A stretch of 64,000 nucleotides of DNA from M3007 sp037445225. Its GTDB lineage: Bacteria; Bacteroidota; Bacteroidia; Chitinophagales; Saprospiraceae. This document shows, one piece after another, positions 41,694 to 50,861 of the stretch (position 1 is its first letter; every line of letters starts with the position of its first letter). The stretch spans positions 185,090 to 249,089 of the forward strand of contig JBBIKW010000004.1 of NCBI GenBank assembly GCA_037445225.1, read 5' to 3'. A model generated the notes under the pieces. The model did not search any database and was not told where the DNA came from. It worked only from the letters and a program-made list of their open reading frames with translations. Position numbers and translations under genes: made by a program.

Positions 41694-44120
41694 TCAGTTG
41701 CGCGATTTCACCCGTCGGCTTTCCTCCTCGGAGGCGGAGCGCGTGCGGATGGGTTTGGCGTTCTCTGCTTGGCCGAAATGCCAGGAAAAGTTGCAAGTAA
41801 TCGTTTGGCTTTCCCAAGAGCCCCAGGCGCGCATGCGCAAGCCGGGAGCGAAGAGGTTGTCGCCACCCCATGCGGCCGTCTGCAAGACATCGGCCCAGCG
41901 CAGGCGCAGCTGTCCGCGGCCGTTCCACAGCTTTTTCTGGACGCTGAGGTTCACCGCGCCCTGCGGGTCGCTGCGCATCACGCCCCAAAAAGCGCGCGAG
42001 TTGTACCAGCCCGATAGCTGAAGCGACCAGTCCTTAGCCAGTCGGAAGGTCTGTTCGGCATAGAGGTTGTAGGCGGAAAAGCGCTGCTCGGCCACATAGC
42101 CTTCGCGGAAACGGGCAGAAAAGGCGGTGTGGAAGGCAGTCCAGCTCACAAAACCCTCCCACCACGAGGCTATAGGAGTAGGAATCCGCAGCGCGAGGGA
42201 GTAATTGCGCTGGTCGGCGATGTTTTCATTGGTGAGGAAGGTAGCGCGTATTTGCGTTGTATCCAACACCTGCGTGAAAAGGTCGTTCGTGCGGCTGTAG
42301 CCCAACGTCAAGAACGGTGTTCCCTGATAGATCGGGCTGATTTCGAAGTTGTGGGCAAATTGCGGGCGCAGCCTGGGATTTCCCTTCATGTAAGTGAGCT
42401 CGTCGAGCTTAAACTCAAACGGGTTGAGATCTTGATAGCTGGGCCGGTCGATGCGGCGGCTATATGTGGCGTTTAGGCTGAATTTTTCCGAAAACGTATA
42501 CGTCAGGGCGCCGCTGGGGAACAGCGCTGTATAGGCGTTGGCGATCTTGCTGCCGTTTTGAGCGGTAAAGGCCACTAAATCGCCGATGTAGTCGGTGTGC
42601 TCTAAGCGAAGGCCGATTTGGGCGCTCCACTTTTTCCAGGCGCGCTGATAGTTGGCGTAGGCGGCCGTAGTCCGTTCTCGGTACAGGAACCGGTTGCTGC
42701 GTGCGGAGTCTAAGCGCTCGCTGTCGCCGTTTATGGTAAAAAAGTCGAAGGTATTGTCCGTACGGACGTCGGCAAACTTCAGCCCAGTGCTGAAGGTGCC
42801 GCCGTTGAGGCGCTGCTCGTAATCTACTTTGGCAGTGGTGATGTCGATGGCAGTGGGCATCCAGCTGCGGTAGTTCTGCTCTCGAAGCAGCACCTGCTCG
42901 TCGGCGGAGAGGTAGCGGTTGGGCTGGCGGCTATCGTTTTCGATGCGGTATCCGCTGCGGTCTACGTCCACATAGAGGGCGCGCCCTGCTGTATCAGCGT
43001 ATTGGTAGTGCAGGTTCAGACCGCCGTGAAGGCGCCGCTCCGAAACCAGGTTTTTAGCCGACAGGAGGGAGTCTACTGCGGAGCGGTCTTCGGTGCGACC
43101 TATTTGGGTGAGGCTGCTGCTGACCCAGCTGGCCGGGTTGAGCTCGCCGTTGATCGCTATGCCCACGGTGTGGCGCGGCGCCAGTGCCCAGTCGGCACCC
43201 AGCCGGGCGCTGTTCCAACGGCTCTGGTAGTAGGAAGAGGCGTACTGAAGGAAGGAGAGGCCGTTTTGTTGGCGGTCGAAATGTTGGGTGTTGTGCCAGC
43301 GCCCGTAGTGGTTGCTGTAGGCGGCAAACAGCGAGAGGGGCGCCGCTTGGTAGTTGACCTGCGCATTGAGGCCGGCTTTGGGCGTTACTCCATGAATGCC
43401 TTCCACCCCTGCGTTGCCGTTCAGCCCCTGCCCTCTGCTGCGCCGCAGGCGGATGTGTAGAATGCCGGCGCTGCCGGCGGCGTCGTAGCGCGCCGAAGGG
43501 TTGCTGACGACCTCGATGGCGGCGATATCGGCCGCCTGCATGTTTTTCAGCTGGGCAGCCAAGCTGCGGGCGTCCAAGCGCACCTCGCGGCCGTCGATGA
43601 ACACCCGGACACCGCTCCTGCCCTTGATGCTGACGTTGTCGTTGTTGTCTACCGTCACGCCCGGCGCTTTGCGCAACAGCTCTAGGGCATTGAGCCCTGT
43701 AGCATCGGGCGAATGCTCCACGTTGAGCACCGTCTTGTCGGCTTGCACTTCGATAAAAGGCTTGCGGCTCACAACGGTAACCTCGCCCAACACCGCCGCG
43801 CGTTCGCCCAGCACTAGGGTTCCTAAGTCTAAGATGTCGCCGGCATAGTCGAAAGTCGAAAGTGCAGTCTGCTCAATACCTACTCCTGAGGCTACCAAGG
43901 AATAGCGGGCTGGAGGGATGCTCTGAAAGGCAAAGCGCCCCTGTTCGTCGGTATACGCGCCCGCCGCGCGAAGCGAGTCCGGCACTCGGATAAGCGTCAG
44001 CGCAACGTACTCTGCGGAAGAGCCATCGGCATTCGACAGTTGGCCCACAATGCGCTGGGCCTGCAAGGGCAACGCCCCAGCTATGGGAGCGAGGTGTAGC
44101 CAAAACAATAGGGTTCTCAT
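41694..44120 (-). CDS. TonB-dependent outer-membrane receptor (OMP_b-brl_3 type)
   Basis: 808 residues. Signal peptide MRTLLFWLHLAPIAGALPLQ, a carboxypeptidase-regulatory-like domain (RIVGQLSNADGSSAEYVALT ... IPPARYSLVASGVG), a plug domain (VVSRKPFIEVQADKTVLNVE, ALELLRKAPGVTVDNNDNVS, IEVVSNPSARYDAAGSAGIL), and a long barrel of the OMP_b-brl_3 type (GALTYTFSEKFSLNATYSRR, LNPFEFKLDELTYMKGNPRL). It probably imports a ligand under TonB control; the ligand is unknown and no SusD partner is next to it. Confidence 0.9.
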   Translation of the reverse strand: MRTLLFWLHLAPIAGALPLQAQRIVGQLSNADGSSAEYVALTLIRVPDSLRAAGAYTDEQGRFAFQSIPPARYSLVASGVGIEQTALSTFDYAGDILDLGTLVLGERAAVLGEVTVVSRKPFIEVQADKTVLNVEHSPDATGLNALELLRKAPGVTVDNNDNVSIKGRSGVRVFIDGREVRLDARSLAAQLKNMQAADIAAIEVVSNPSARYDAAGSAGILHIRLRRSRGQGLNGNAGVEGIHGVTPKAGLNAQVNYQAAPLSLFAAYSNHYGRWHNTQHFDRQQNGLSFLQYASSYYQSRWNSARLGADWALAPRHTVGIAINGELNPASWVSSSLTQIGRTEDRSAVDSLLSAKNLVSERRLHGGLNLHYQYADTAGRALYVDVDRSGYRIENDSRQPNRYLSADEQVLLREQNYRSWMPTAIDITTAKVDYEQRLNGGTFSTGLKFADVRTDNTFDFFTINGDSERLDSARSNRFLYRERTTAAYANYQRAWKKWSAQIGLRLEHTDYIGDLVAFTAQNGSKIANAYTALFPSGALTYTFSEKFSLNATYSRRIDRPSYQDLNPFEFKLDELTYMKGNPRLRPQFAHNFEISPIYQGTPFLTLGYSRTNDLFTQVLDTTQIRATFLTNENIADQRNYSLALRIPTPIASWWEGFVSWTAFHTAFSARFREGYVAEQRFSAYNLYAEQTFRLAKDWSLQLSGWYNSRAFWGVMRSDPQGAVNLSVQKKLWNGRGQLRLRWADVLQTAAWGGDNLFAPGLRMRAWGSWESQTITCNFSWHFGQAENAKPIRTRSASEEESRRVKSRN

Positions 44121-44217
44121 AAATGCTTTCGCGCGTCTTTTAACCGTACGGCACTAATTGAGTGCGATACTCGCGGAAAGTTGCTCCGCGGCGACGAAAG
44201 CAGGATATAAGTAGACC

Positions 44218-44225
44218 AAAGGTAA
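44218..44225 (-). promoter_or_regulatory. -7 box for the TonB-dependent receptor
   Basis: TACCTTTG on the minus strand, about 98 bases before the ATG at 44120. The leader would be long. Confidence 0.35.
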
Positions 44226-44317
44226 CCCCTATTTCGACAAGCCCTGCTGCAGGATTGGCCTTTTCAGGAAAAAGCCAACACCGACCCGCGCGGCTGGGTT
44301 AGCACTCGCTATCCGCT

Positions 44318-45625
44318 CTATCCTTTCGCCCGCTCTAGTTCCACCTCTCGACGCTCGATGGGCGGCACATTCTTGACAACCATCTGCACGGTGTTGCGCA
44401 GGCGCTCTTCGAAGAGCACGATAGTGCCTTTTTTCAAGTTGGCGATGGTCTCTTCGTTGTAGTGCCGCACCGTAATGAGCTCCAGCCCATCTTGGCGCTT
44501 GACGTGGAATTGGTCGGAGATGCCCTGAATAAACTTGTCGATGCGATCGCCTGCGTTGGGCACGCAGATAGTGAAGCTGATGGCGGTGTTTTGCATGACG
44601 TTGACAAAGATTCGCAGGGCTGCCAGCTCGGCGAACAGACGAGCGATGTGCTGTTCGGCCACAAAGGAATAGTCGTTGGTGATGATGTGCAGCAGGGTCT
44701 GATTTTTCTCCACCACCACGATGGGCGGATAGGTCTCATCGACGTCGCTGCTGATTTCCGTTCCGGGCGCTTCGGGGTCGAGAAAGGACTTGACGTACAG
44801 CGGGATACTCTTGTTCTGCAGGGGTTTGATGGTCTTGGGGTGGATGACTTGGGCCCCGTAGTAGGTCATCTCGATCGCCTCGCGGTACGACAGGCGGTCG
44901 AGCTTGATGGTGTTTTCGAATAGGCGCGGGTCGGCGTTGAGCACGCCGGGCACGTCTTTCCATATCGTCATGCTCTCGGCATCCAAGCAGAAGGAGAAGA
45001 TCGCAGCGGAATAGTCCGAACCCTCGCGTCCTAAGGTGGTGGTGAAGTTTTCCGTAGAAGAGGCGATAAAGCCCTGGGTGAGCACAAAGCCGCCGCGCTC
45101 GAGCATGGGCGGGATCAGCCGCAGCGCGTTGGGCTTGGTCTTTTCCCACAGCACCCAGCCCTCGCGGTAGGTGTTGTCGGTGATGATGACGTCGCGGGCG
45201 TCGAGCCATTGGGTGGGCAATCCCACCTCGTTGAGGTATGCGGCTACGATCTTCGAGGAGACCAGCTCGCCTACACATACGATCTGGTCGTAGGTGTAGT
45301 CGTAGTTTTCCGCTGGGGGCTCGTCGAGCATCCACTCGGCTTCCACGAAGGCGTCGTGGACGGCGGCGAAGACCTCGTGATCGGGCGCGAAGAGTTCGCG
45401 CATGAGGGCGTAGTGCTGCTCTTTGATGACTTGGAGCAGGGCGTGCGCCTGTCCGTTCTGTTTGTAATGCGCCGCTACCACCGCCTCCAGCGCATTGGTG
45501 GTCTTGCCCATAGCCGAGACGACGATGAGCAAGGACTGGTGGCGATAGCGCTGCAAAATGTCGGCCACATTGCGCACGCCGGCAGCATCTTTCAAACTGG
45601 CTCCGCCAAACTTAAACACTTGCAT
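44318..45625 (-). CDS. lysC: Aspartate kinase
   Basis: About 435 residues, monofunctional. It phosphorylates aspartate at the start of Lys/Thr/Met synthesis. The N-terminal kinase motif VFKFGGASLKDAAGVRNV, the region TLGREGSDYSAAIFSFCLDA, WKDVPGVLNADPRLF and YYGAQVIHPKTIKPLQ are all present, and the C-terminal part carries ACT-type segments (LLHIITNDYSFVAEQHIARL; AISFTICVPN). The ATG at 45625 (MQVFKFGG) is chosen over a GTG at 45631. A TACCTTTG box lies 21 bases upstream. Feedback inhibition by Lys or Thr is likely but not decidable. Confidence 0.94.
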   Translation of the reverse strand: MQVFKFGGASLKDAAGVRNVADILQRYRHQSLLIVVSAMGKTTNALEAVVAAHYKQNGQAHALLQVIKEQHYALMRELFAPDHEVFAAVHDAFVEAEWMLDEPPAENYDYTYDQIVCVGELVSSKIVAAYLNEVGLPTQWLDARDVIITDNTYREGWVLWEKTKPNALRLIPPMLERGGFVLTQGFIASSTENFTTTLGREGSDYSAAIFSFCLDAESMTIWKDVPGVLNADPRLFENTIKLDRLSYREAIEMTYYGAQVIHPKTIKPLQNKSIPLYVKSFLDPEAPGTEISSDVDETYPPIVVVEKNQTLLHIITNDYSFVAEQHIARLFAELAALRIFVNVMQNTAISFTICVPNAGDRIDKFIQGISDQFHVKRQDGLELITVRHYNEETIANLKKGTIVLFEERLRNTVQMVVKNVPPIERREVELERAKG

Positions 45626-45645
45626 AGCCACAGATTTTCGGGCGG

Positions 45646-45653
45646 CAAAGGTA
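45646..45653 (-). promoter_or_regulatory. -7 box for the aspartate kinase gene
   Basis: TACCTTTG on the minus strand, 21 bases before the ATG at 45625. Confidence 0.45.
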
Positions 45654-45699
45654 GGCGCATTTCTCCGCCCGCTGAAAACTCGGAGCGCTTTAAAGCAGA

Positions 45700-45730
45700 C
45701 GGGTCACCCGACAGCTGCTCGAGTGACCCG
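45700..45730 (-). terminator. Hairpin after the 206-aa barrel gene
   Basis: CGGGTCAC (45700-45707) pairs with GTGACCCG (45723-45730), 32 bases after the minus-strand gene ending at 45762. The following minus-strand bases are only mildly T-rich, so it is a weak candidate. Confidence 0.35.
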
Positions 45731-45761
45731 CCACCGACGAAATGCTCAGTGTGTGAAAGGG

Positions 45762-46382
45762 TTACTTCACCAAGGCGACCTGCACAGCGAGGATCAAGCG
45801 GGCGGGCGTGTTGGCAAAGTGATAGGGCTGGCCAAAGAAGTTGATGTGGTCGCCAAACTTGCTAAAGTTGCCCTCGTAGCGTACATCGGCCGACAGTCGC
45901 CCCGTGCCCAGGCTGACACCGGCCTGCCAACCCCACGTAAACTGCTTCCAGCGCTCGCTGTAACCGTCAAAGTCCACCAGCTCCGACGTGCTGTTGAGGA
46001 AATAGTGCCCCACTGGGCCGCCGTACAGGCGCACGAAGCCTGTGGAAAACCCTACCATGATGGGCAAGTCCAAGTGCTGGTACTTCTCCTTGAACACCAA
46101 GTCGCTGGCCGGCGTTTCTCCGATGCGGAAATCCGTTCGGTTCGAGTTGAACACCAGCTCCGGCTGGATGAATACCATCTTACCAAAGCGAAACCACAAG
46201 CCGAATTGCGTGCCGAATTTCACATCCTCTACGCCAAAAGTGAGCGACGTGTCTGGCCCGCTTACGGTGATGTTGTCCGGAATCTTAGTCTGCGTGTGCA
46301 CCCCTCCTCTCAAACCGAAGGCAAACTGCGCTTGTGCAGCAGCCGAACATAAGAGCAAGGCAATAAACAGGAGATGTTTCAT
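45762..46382 (-). CDS. PorT-like outer-membrane beta-barrel protein
   Basis: About 206 residues. Signal peptide MKHLLFIALLLCSAAAQAQ is followed directly by FAFGLRGGVHTQTK, the usual first strand of this family, then alternating strands (GLWFRFGKMVFIQPELVFNS, LDLPIMVGFSTGFVRLYGGP, WGWQAGVSLGTGRLSADVRY) and a C-terminal strand (ARLILAVQVALVK). The frame is open to 46778, but upstream codons are not protein-like and a promoter lies inside them. Function unknown. Confidence 0.85.
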   Translation of the reverse strand: MKHLLFIALLLCSAAAQAQFAFGLRGGVHTQTKIPDNITVSGPDTSLTFGVEDVKFGTQFGLWFRFGKMVFIQPELVFNSNRTDFRIGETPASDLVFKEKYQHLDLPIMVGFSTGFVRLYGGPVGHYFLNSTSELVDFDGYSERWKQFTWGWQAGVSLGTGRLSADVRYEGNFSKFGDHINFFGQPYHFANTPARLILAVQVALVK

Positions 46383-46497
46383 ACGACAATGATGTGTTTT
46401 TGTTGGCCCATAAACGCCGCAACTATCCTCGTCGTATTTGCCGATCGATACGTACGGGTAGTTTAACATTATCCTAACAAAAGGGCGCGCAGCGCAG

Positions 46498-46527
46498 CAA
46501 AGGTAGCCGCTGCCTCCTTTTATCCAA
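46498..46527 (-). promoter_or_regulatory. Promoter of the 206-aa barrel gene
   Basis: On the minus strand TTG, a 19-base spacer and TACCTTTG fit the Bacteroidota consensus exactly. The leader to the ATG at 46382 would be about 110 bases and could carry regulation. Confidence 0.5.
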
Positions 46528-46580
46528 TAAGGACAATTTTTTGGACAAAATAACCTTTCTTTGAGGCCAGTGCTGGGCAA

Positions 46581-47108
46581 ATGGACAAACCTGCTATTCT
46601 CTTGATGATCGTCGGCTTGCCGGCCTCGGGCAAGACGACGGTGGCTCAAGCATATGCCAAGCGATACGGTGCCGTTCACCTCAACAGCGACCGAGTACGG
46701 GCAGAGCTGGTGCTGCGCGGCCGATATGACGATGCGGCCAAGCAGTGCGTTTACGACGAGCTGCTGGCGCGAGCGCAAGCGGCCCTATCGGCCGGCAGCG
46801 ATGTCGTCGTGGACAGCGTGTTGCACCGAGAGGCGGCGCGCAAACCTTTTCGGCAGGTAGCGGCCCAAAGCGGCGCCCGGTGCTTCTGGGTGCACTTGCG
46901 CATCGAAGCAGCCACAGCGCGCGAACGCTTAGCACATCCGCGCCCCGACAGCGAAGCGTCTTGGGAGGTCTACGAAACCCTCCGCGCGCAGTGGGAAGCC
47001 CTCCCCTACCCCCACCTCGAACTGCAGGCCGACGCCATGCCCGTAGAAGCCCTGACAGACGCCATCCACCAATACGTCGCTGCACAGCGCCAGGACCTCT
47101 CGATATGA
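46581..47108 (+). CDS. P-loop kinase of the AAA_33/COG0645 type
   Basis: 175 residues. Walker A GLPASGKTTVAQAYAKRYG lies at the N-terminus, with VHLNSDRVRAELVLRG after it (the lid/sensor pattern of gluconate- or polynucleotide-kinase-like P-loop enzymes) and a later Arg-rich segment. The gene ends in ATGA shared with the next gene, so the two are translationally coupled. In many bacteria the same two domains are fused in one bifunctional protein. Substrate unknown. Confidence 0.88.
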   Translation: MDKPAILLMIVGLPASGKTTVAQAYAKRYGAVHLNSDRVRAELVLRGRYDDAAKQCVYDELLARAQAALSAGSDVVVDSVLHREAARKPFRQVAAQSGARCFWVHLRIEAATARERLAHPRPDSEASWEVYETLRAQWEALPYPHLELQADAMPVEALTDAIHQYVAAQRQDLSI

Positions 47109-48124
47109 CGACCGAACAGCTTCGCACCATCGCCGATGCCGGCAACTATTGGGGACCCAAAGGGCCAACGCAGCTAATAGAGACCCACATCTCTTGGGTC
47201 TTGCTGACGCCGGCCTACGCCTTTAAGGTCAAAAAGCCGGTTCGGCTCTCCTTCTTAGACTTCAGCACCTTAGAGCAGCGCGCTTTCTACTGTCGGGAAG
47301 AGGTGCGCCTCAATCGGCGCCTGGCACCCGAAGTGTACTTAGGGCTTTTGGCCGTACAGTCCACACCCGAAGGTCATTTGTCTATTGGCCCTCGCGACGA
47401 GGGGCAGATGCTTTTCGACTATGCGGTCTGGATGCGCCGTTTAGACGGGCGCTACCAGATGGATCGCTTACTTCGGGAACGGGCCGTGCGAGAGCGCGAC
47501 ATGGAGATCTTGGCGCACCGCTTGGTCGACTTTCACCGCGCCCATGCGTTGCCGGCAGACGACCCGACGCGGGAGAGGGCCAGCGACTATTTGGCGGATT
47601 TTGCCGACCTGCTTGCTCTGAACACCGCAGTGGAGCGGCAGTTAGGGCAGGCAGCAGCTCGGGCATTGAAGCGTTGGCACCAACAAATAGCGGCCTTCCT
47701 CTGCGCACACGAAGACCGCCTCGAAGCCCGGGCACAAGCCGGCTTCCGCGTCGAAGGACACGGCGACCTACATGCGCGCAACATCTTCTTGCTGCCCGAA
47801 GGGCCCGTGGTGTTCGATTGCCTCGAATTCAGCGCTCGCTTCCGTTGCCTCGACGTGCTCAACGAGCTGGCCTTCTTGGCCATGGACCTCGAGGCCCAAG
47901 AGCACCCTTCCCTATCGCACGTGTTCATGAATGCCTACCTGCACCGCTGGCCCTGCCTCGAAGGTCCCGAAGACGAGCGACTCTTCCAATACTTTAAAGC
48001 GTACCGAGCGAGCGTTCGTCTGAAAATTGCGCTGATCGAAGGAGAGCAAAACCCGCAATCAAATGCGACCAACAAGGCGCAGCAGTATTGGAATCTTTTG
48101 GAAAAATATATACAAAACCTATAA
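47105..48124 (+). CDS. Aminoglycoside-phosphotransferase-like kinase (COG2187)
   Basis: About 339 residues with a protein-kinase-like (APH) fold. ISWVLLTPAYAFKVKKPVRL supplies the Lys of the N-lobe, VEGHGDLHARNIFLL is the catalytic loop (H-G-D-x4-N), and VVFDCLEFSARFRCLDVLNE the metal-binding Asp region. It starts at the ATG that overlaps the preceding gene's stop (ATGA), and the upstream open frame is a shadow of that gene. With its partner it forms the split version of the bifunctional COG2187-COG0645 protein. Substrate not known; antibiotic resistance should not be assumed. Confidence 0.9.
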   Translation: MTTEQLRTIADAGNYWGPKGPTQLIETHISWVLLTPAYAFKVKKPVRLSFLDFSTLEQRAFYCREEVRLNRRLAPEVYLGLLAVQSTPEGHLSIGPRDEGQMLFDYAVWMRRLDGRYQMDRLLRERAVRERDMEILAHRLVDFHRAHALPADDPTRERASDYLADFADLLALNTAVERQLGQAAARALKRWHQQIAAFLCAHEDRLEARAQAGFRVEGHGDLHARNIFLLPEGPVVFDCLEFSARFRCLDVLNELAFLAMDLEAQEHPSLSHVFMNAYLHRWPCLEGPEDERLFQYFKAYRASVRLKIALIEGEQNPQSNATNKAQQYWNLLEKYIQNL

Positions 48125-48186
48125 AAACGCGCACTTGTCGGCGATTGCCCTAATACAGTGGACAAGGCACGCGGCAGAGTCGGAAG

Positions 48187-48215
48187 TTGCAAATACGAAG
48201 CATCGATTACTTTTG
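48187..48215 (+). promoter_or_regulatory. Promoter of the 298-aa barrel gene
   Basis: TTG (48187-48189), 18-base spacer and TACTTTTG (48208-48215) match TTG-N17-23-TAnnTTTG, 48 bases before the ATG at 48264. Confidence 0.5.
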
Positions 48216-48263
48216 CCTATATAAGGCGGGCGTTGTGCGCCCGATACGCCACATTTCGAGGAC

Positions 48264-49160
48264 ATGAAATTCTTTTTTAGCGCGAAAAAGGCATTCGTAC
48301 TGGTCGGTTGGATGGCAATAACCTGTAGCGCCACCTCAGCGTGGGGACAGCTTCGGACGAGTTTCAAGGTCGGTTTAAACGCAGCGCGCGTAGTGGGCCC
48401 TTCGGAGGAAGACGCTAACGGCGCGGCCTTAGAGAGCTGGCGCAACACCACGGGCTTTCTGCTGGGCATAGGCTTGGGCTATGCGGTCACCGATGCCTTT
48501 GGCGTCCGCGGCGAGCTGCTTTACTCGCGCCGCGGCGGGAAATACACCTTCGAGGGCGACTCGTATCGGCTGTTTCGACACAGCGCCGGCACCATCGAAG
48601 CCCGAGGACGCTCCCGCTACCTCATCAACGTGCAGAACACCTATTTGGATTTACCCGTACTGGCCTACGCGCGCTGGAAGAACGTAGAGTTTTCGGCCGG
48701 CGTCTATGGAGGACTCTTGATACAGTCCACCGGCGAAGGCGCGCTAACCTTCTCTGGGGGGCGCACCGTCCCTTTAGGCAATCCCGTGGCTGATTTGGAA
48801 TTCAACCTCCAGCATAACTATCGAAAAGACAAGCCCGGTGGCGGCAACTTCAGCGAAACAGTTCGCGTACAGGTAGATAACCGAACCGTTGACCTGCCCA
48901 AGACGATGGGCGCTTACTTCGACCATCCGGGAGATGCGGGAAAGCTCTACCGCGCTTTAGATTACGGCTTGTTAGGCGGTGTGGCTTATTACTTGAGCAG
49001 CTCGCTGTTCTTAAGCGCGCGCCTTCAATACGGCATAGCCGACATCACCAACTCAAAAGGCGATATCGCCAAAAGCCAAACCGACAACGGCCAAATCCTT
49101 TATCGCGACGACAAGGACCACAATTTCCTCTGGCAATTTGCCGTGGGCTTTGGCTTTTGA
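48264..49160 (+). CDS. Outer-membrane beta-barrel protein
   Basis: 298 residues. Signal peptide ending near SATSAWGQ, then FKVGLNAARVVGP, GIGLGYAVTDAFGVRGELLYSRRG, YLDLPVLAYARWKNVEFSAG, GLLGGVAYYLSSSLFLSARL and a terminal strand FLWQFAVGFGF ending in Phe, the outer-membrane insertion signal. It is a member of the porin/PorT-like barrel group. Two long acidic or basic loops (e.g. around NYRKDKPGGGNFSE) would face outward. Function unknown. Confidence 0.85.
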   Translation: MKFFFSAKKAFVLVGWMAITCSATSAWGQLRTSFKVGLNAARVVGPSEEDANGAALESWRNTTGFLLGIGLGYAVTDAFGVRGELLYSRRGGKYTFEGDSYRLFRHSAGTIEARGRSRYLINVQNTYLDLPVLAYARWKNVEFSAGVYGGLLIQSTGEGALTFSGGRTVPLGNPVADLEFNLQHNYRKDKPGGGNFSETVRVQVDNRTVDLPKTMGAYFDHPGDAGKLYRALDYGLLGGVAYYLSSSLFLSARLQYGIADITNSKGDIAKSQTDNGQILYRDDKDHNFLWQFAVGFGF

Positions 49161-49237
49161 CTCGGCCCTGTGACCTAACGGCGCAGCTCCCAGCGGCTGC
49201 CCTCTCTTTTGCGCCATCCCTCTAACAGATTATCGCT

Positions 49238-50833
49238 ATGACCATGCACAAAAAAACAGCTCGCCATCTGTTTAAGATTGCAGCCCTCACCGGATGTCTA
49301 TTCGCTTGCCAAAAGCTCTCGCTCGACGACATGGAAGTAGCCGAGCGCACGGGAGAATACGCCTTTCCCGTGCTAAGCACTCAAATTGGCCTCCAAGACC
49401 TCGTGCTCAAAGTGCTGAACGACTCGGTGAGCAGCGATACCGTTATCATTCACCCCGACCAAACGATGACGCTCTTCTACAGCGGCGACGTGGCGGAGAA
49501 GCCAGCTACCGACATCTTTCGGTTTTTCAATTTCCCCGACTTGCCCGTACCCATCAACGACACCTTCTACCGATATCCGTTCAACACGCCCGACTCGGTC
49601 TACATCCGCCGGGTAGAGGTCGGCGGCGGCGAGATGAACCTCATCGTCAACAATGCCCGAAACGAGCCCATCACAGGCACCTTCTACATCGTCCAAATGT
49701 CGAAGAATGGACAGCCCTTCGCGCTGCCGTTCTCAGTACCTGCCAAGCAGACCTTCATCTCACCGCCGATCGACCTGTCGGGCTATACCCTTACCTCCGA
49801 CAGCAACCGCCTGGAGTTTCGCTATGAGGCCTACTTGCCCGACGGCACGCGCATCAAGATCGACGAAGTACTGCCCGGCATCGCCGGCATCGGCATCCGC
49901 ATCCAAGGGTTTTTGGCCAGCTACATGGAGGGCTACTGGGGCTACTCGGAGTACCCGCTGACGCGCGACACCATCGATATCGACATCAACCAAACGAATC
50001 TGAAGGGCAACGTGCAAATAAAGAACCCCAAGGTAACCATGACTATTTCCAACTCGTGGGGGTTCCCGACGCGCGGCGTGGTCAAGTACCTCAGCTTCAT
50101 CGGTAAGGACGGCAAGGAGTACGCTCTAAAGAGCAACGTGTTCTTCGGCGACAGCATCGACTTCAACTACCCCTCTTGGGCAGCTGGCGAGATCGGTCAA
50201 ACTAAGGAGACCCACGTTGTCTTAGACAGCACCAACTCCAACATCGCCGAGATCTTCAATGCTCAGCCGATACGCCTCATCTACGAAGTGGCCGGCATCT
50301 CCAACGCGCGCAAAGACCCCTCGATCGTAGGTTTTCTCACCGACAAGAGTACCATTGCCCTGCGCATGAAGGTGGAGCTGCTCTTGGAGGGCTCGGCCAA
50401 GGATTTTAGCGCGGAGCAGACCTTAGGCGTGAATTTTGGCCAATTTGCCGACTTCGACACCAGTCGGATCGAGTCGGTCGAGTTCAAGGTGGTCACCGAG
50501 AACACTACCCCTATCGGCAGCACGCTGCAGCTGTATTTCCTCGATGACGATGGCCGCCCATTGGACTCGCTCTTTAGCGGGCCGCCGCCGTTTGTCGTGC
50601 AGGCGGCATCGGTCGACGCCAACGGCATCGCAGTGGGCACTAAACGCAGCGAAACCTTTGCCCCTATGGACGTAGAGCGCTTCAGCCGAGCGCGTCAAGC
50701 CAAGTCCATGCTCTTGCGAGCGGCCTTCACGACAGCGCAAGATGGGCAGGTGCCGGTTAAGTTGTTGGCCAATCAGGGCATAGCGCTGCGCTTGGGGCTG
50801 AAGGTGCGCACGCGCTTGGGAGGACGCCCCTAA
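49238..50833 (+). CDS. Large lipoprotein preceding a DUF5723 barrel gene
   Basis: 531 residues. A lipoprotein signal is clear (IAALTGCLFAC, with Cys24 a likely lipid-attachment site). The rest is beta-rich with repeated Ig-like segments (VEVGGGEMNLIVNNARNEPI, GTFYIVQMSKNG, IDIDINQTNLKGNVQIKNPK, LRMKVELLLEGSAKDF). No enzyme motif. It is followed 28 bp later by a DUF5723 barrel; such lipoprotein/barrel pairs are common in Bacteroidota and suggest one surface complex. Two in-frame ATGs at the start (MTMHKK) cannot be separated. Confidence 0.78.
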   Translation: MTMHKKTARHLFKIAALTGCLFACQKLSLDDMEVAERTGEYAFPVLSTQIGLQDLVLKVLNDSVSSDTVIIHPDQTMTLFYSGDVAEKPATDIFRFFNFPDLPVPINDTFYRYPFNTPDSVYIRRVEVGGGEMNLIVNNARNEPITGTFYIVQMSKNGQPFALPFSVPAKQTFISPPIDLSGYTLTSDSNRLEFRYEAYLPDGTRIKIDEVLPGIAGIGIRIQGFLASYMEGYWGYSEYPLTRDTIDIDINQTNLKGNVQIKNPKVTMTISNSWGFPTRGVVKYLSFIGKDGKEYALKSNVFFGDSIDFNYPSWAAGEIGQTKETHVVLDSTNSNIAEIFNAQPIRLIYEVAGISNARKDPSIVGFLTDKSTIALRMKVELLLEGSAKDFSAEQTLGVNFGQFADFDTSRIESVEFKVVTENTTPIGSTLQLYFLDDDGRPLDSLFSGPPPFVVQAASVDANGIAVGTKRSETFAPMDVERFSRARQAKSMLLRAAFTTAQDGQVPVKLLANQGIALRLGLKVRTRLGGRP

Positions 50834-50861
50834 TCGCTCACTTCGTTCAAAAATAAGACCT

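Noticed and set aside
47105..48124. Aminoglycoside resistance gene
   Set aside because: The APH-type fold is shared by many kinases. The COG2187 signature and coupling to a P-loop kinase argue for a metabolic or unknown role.
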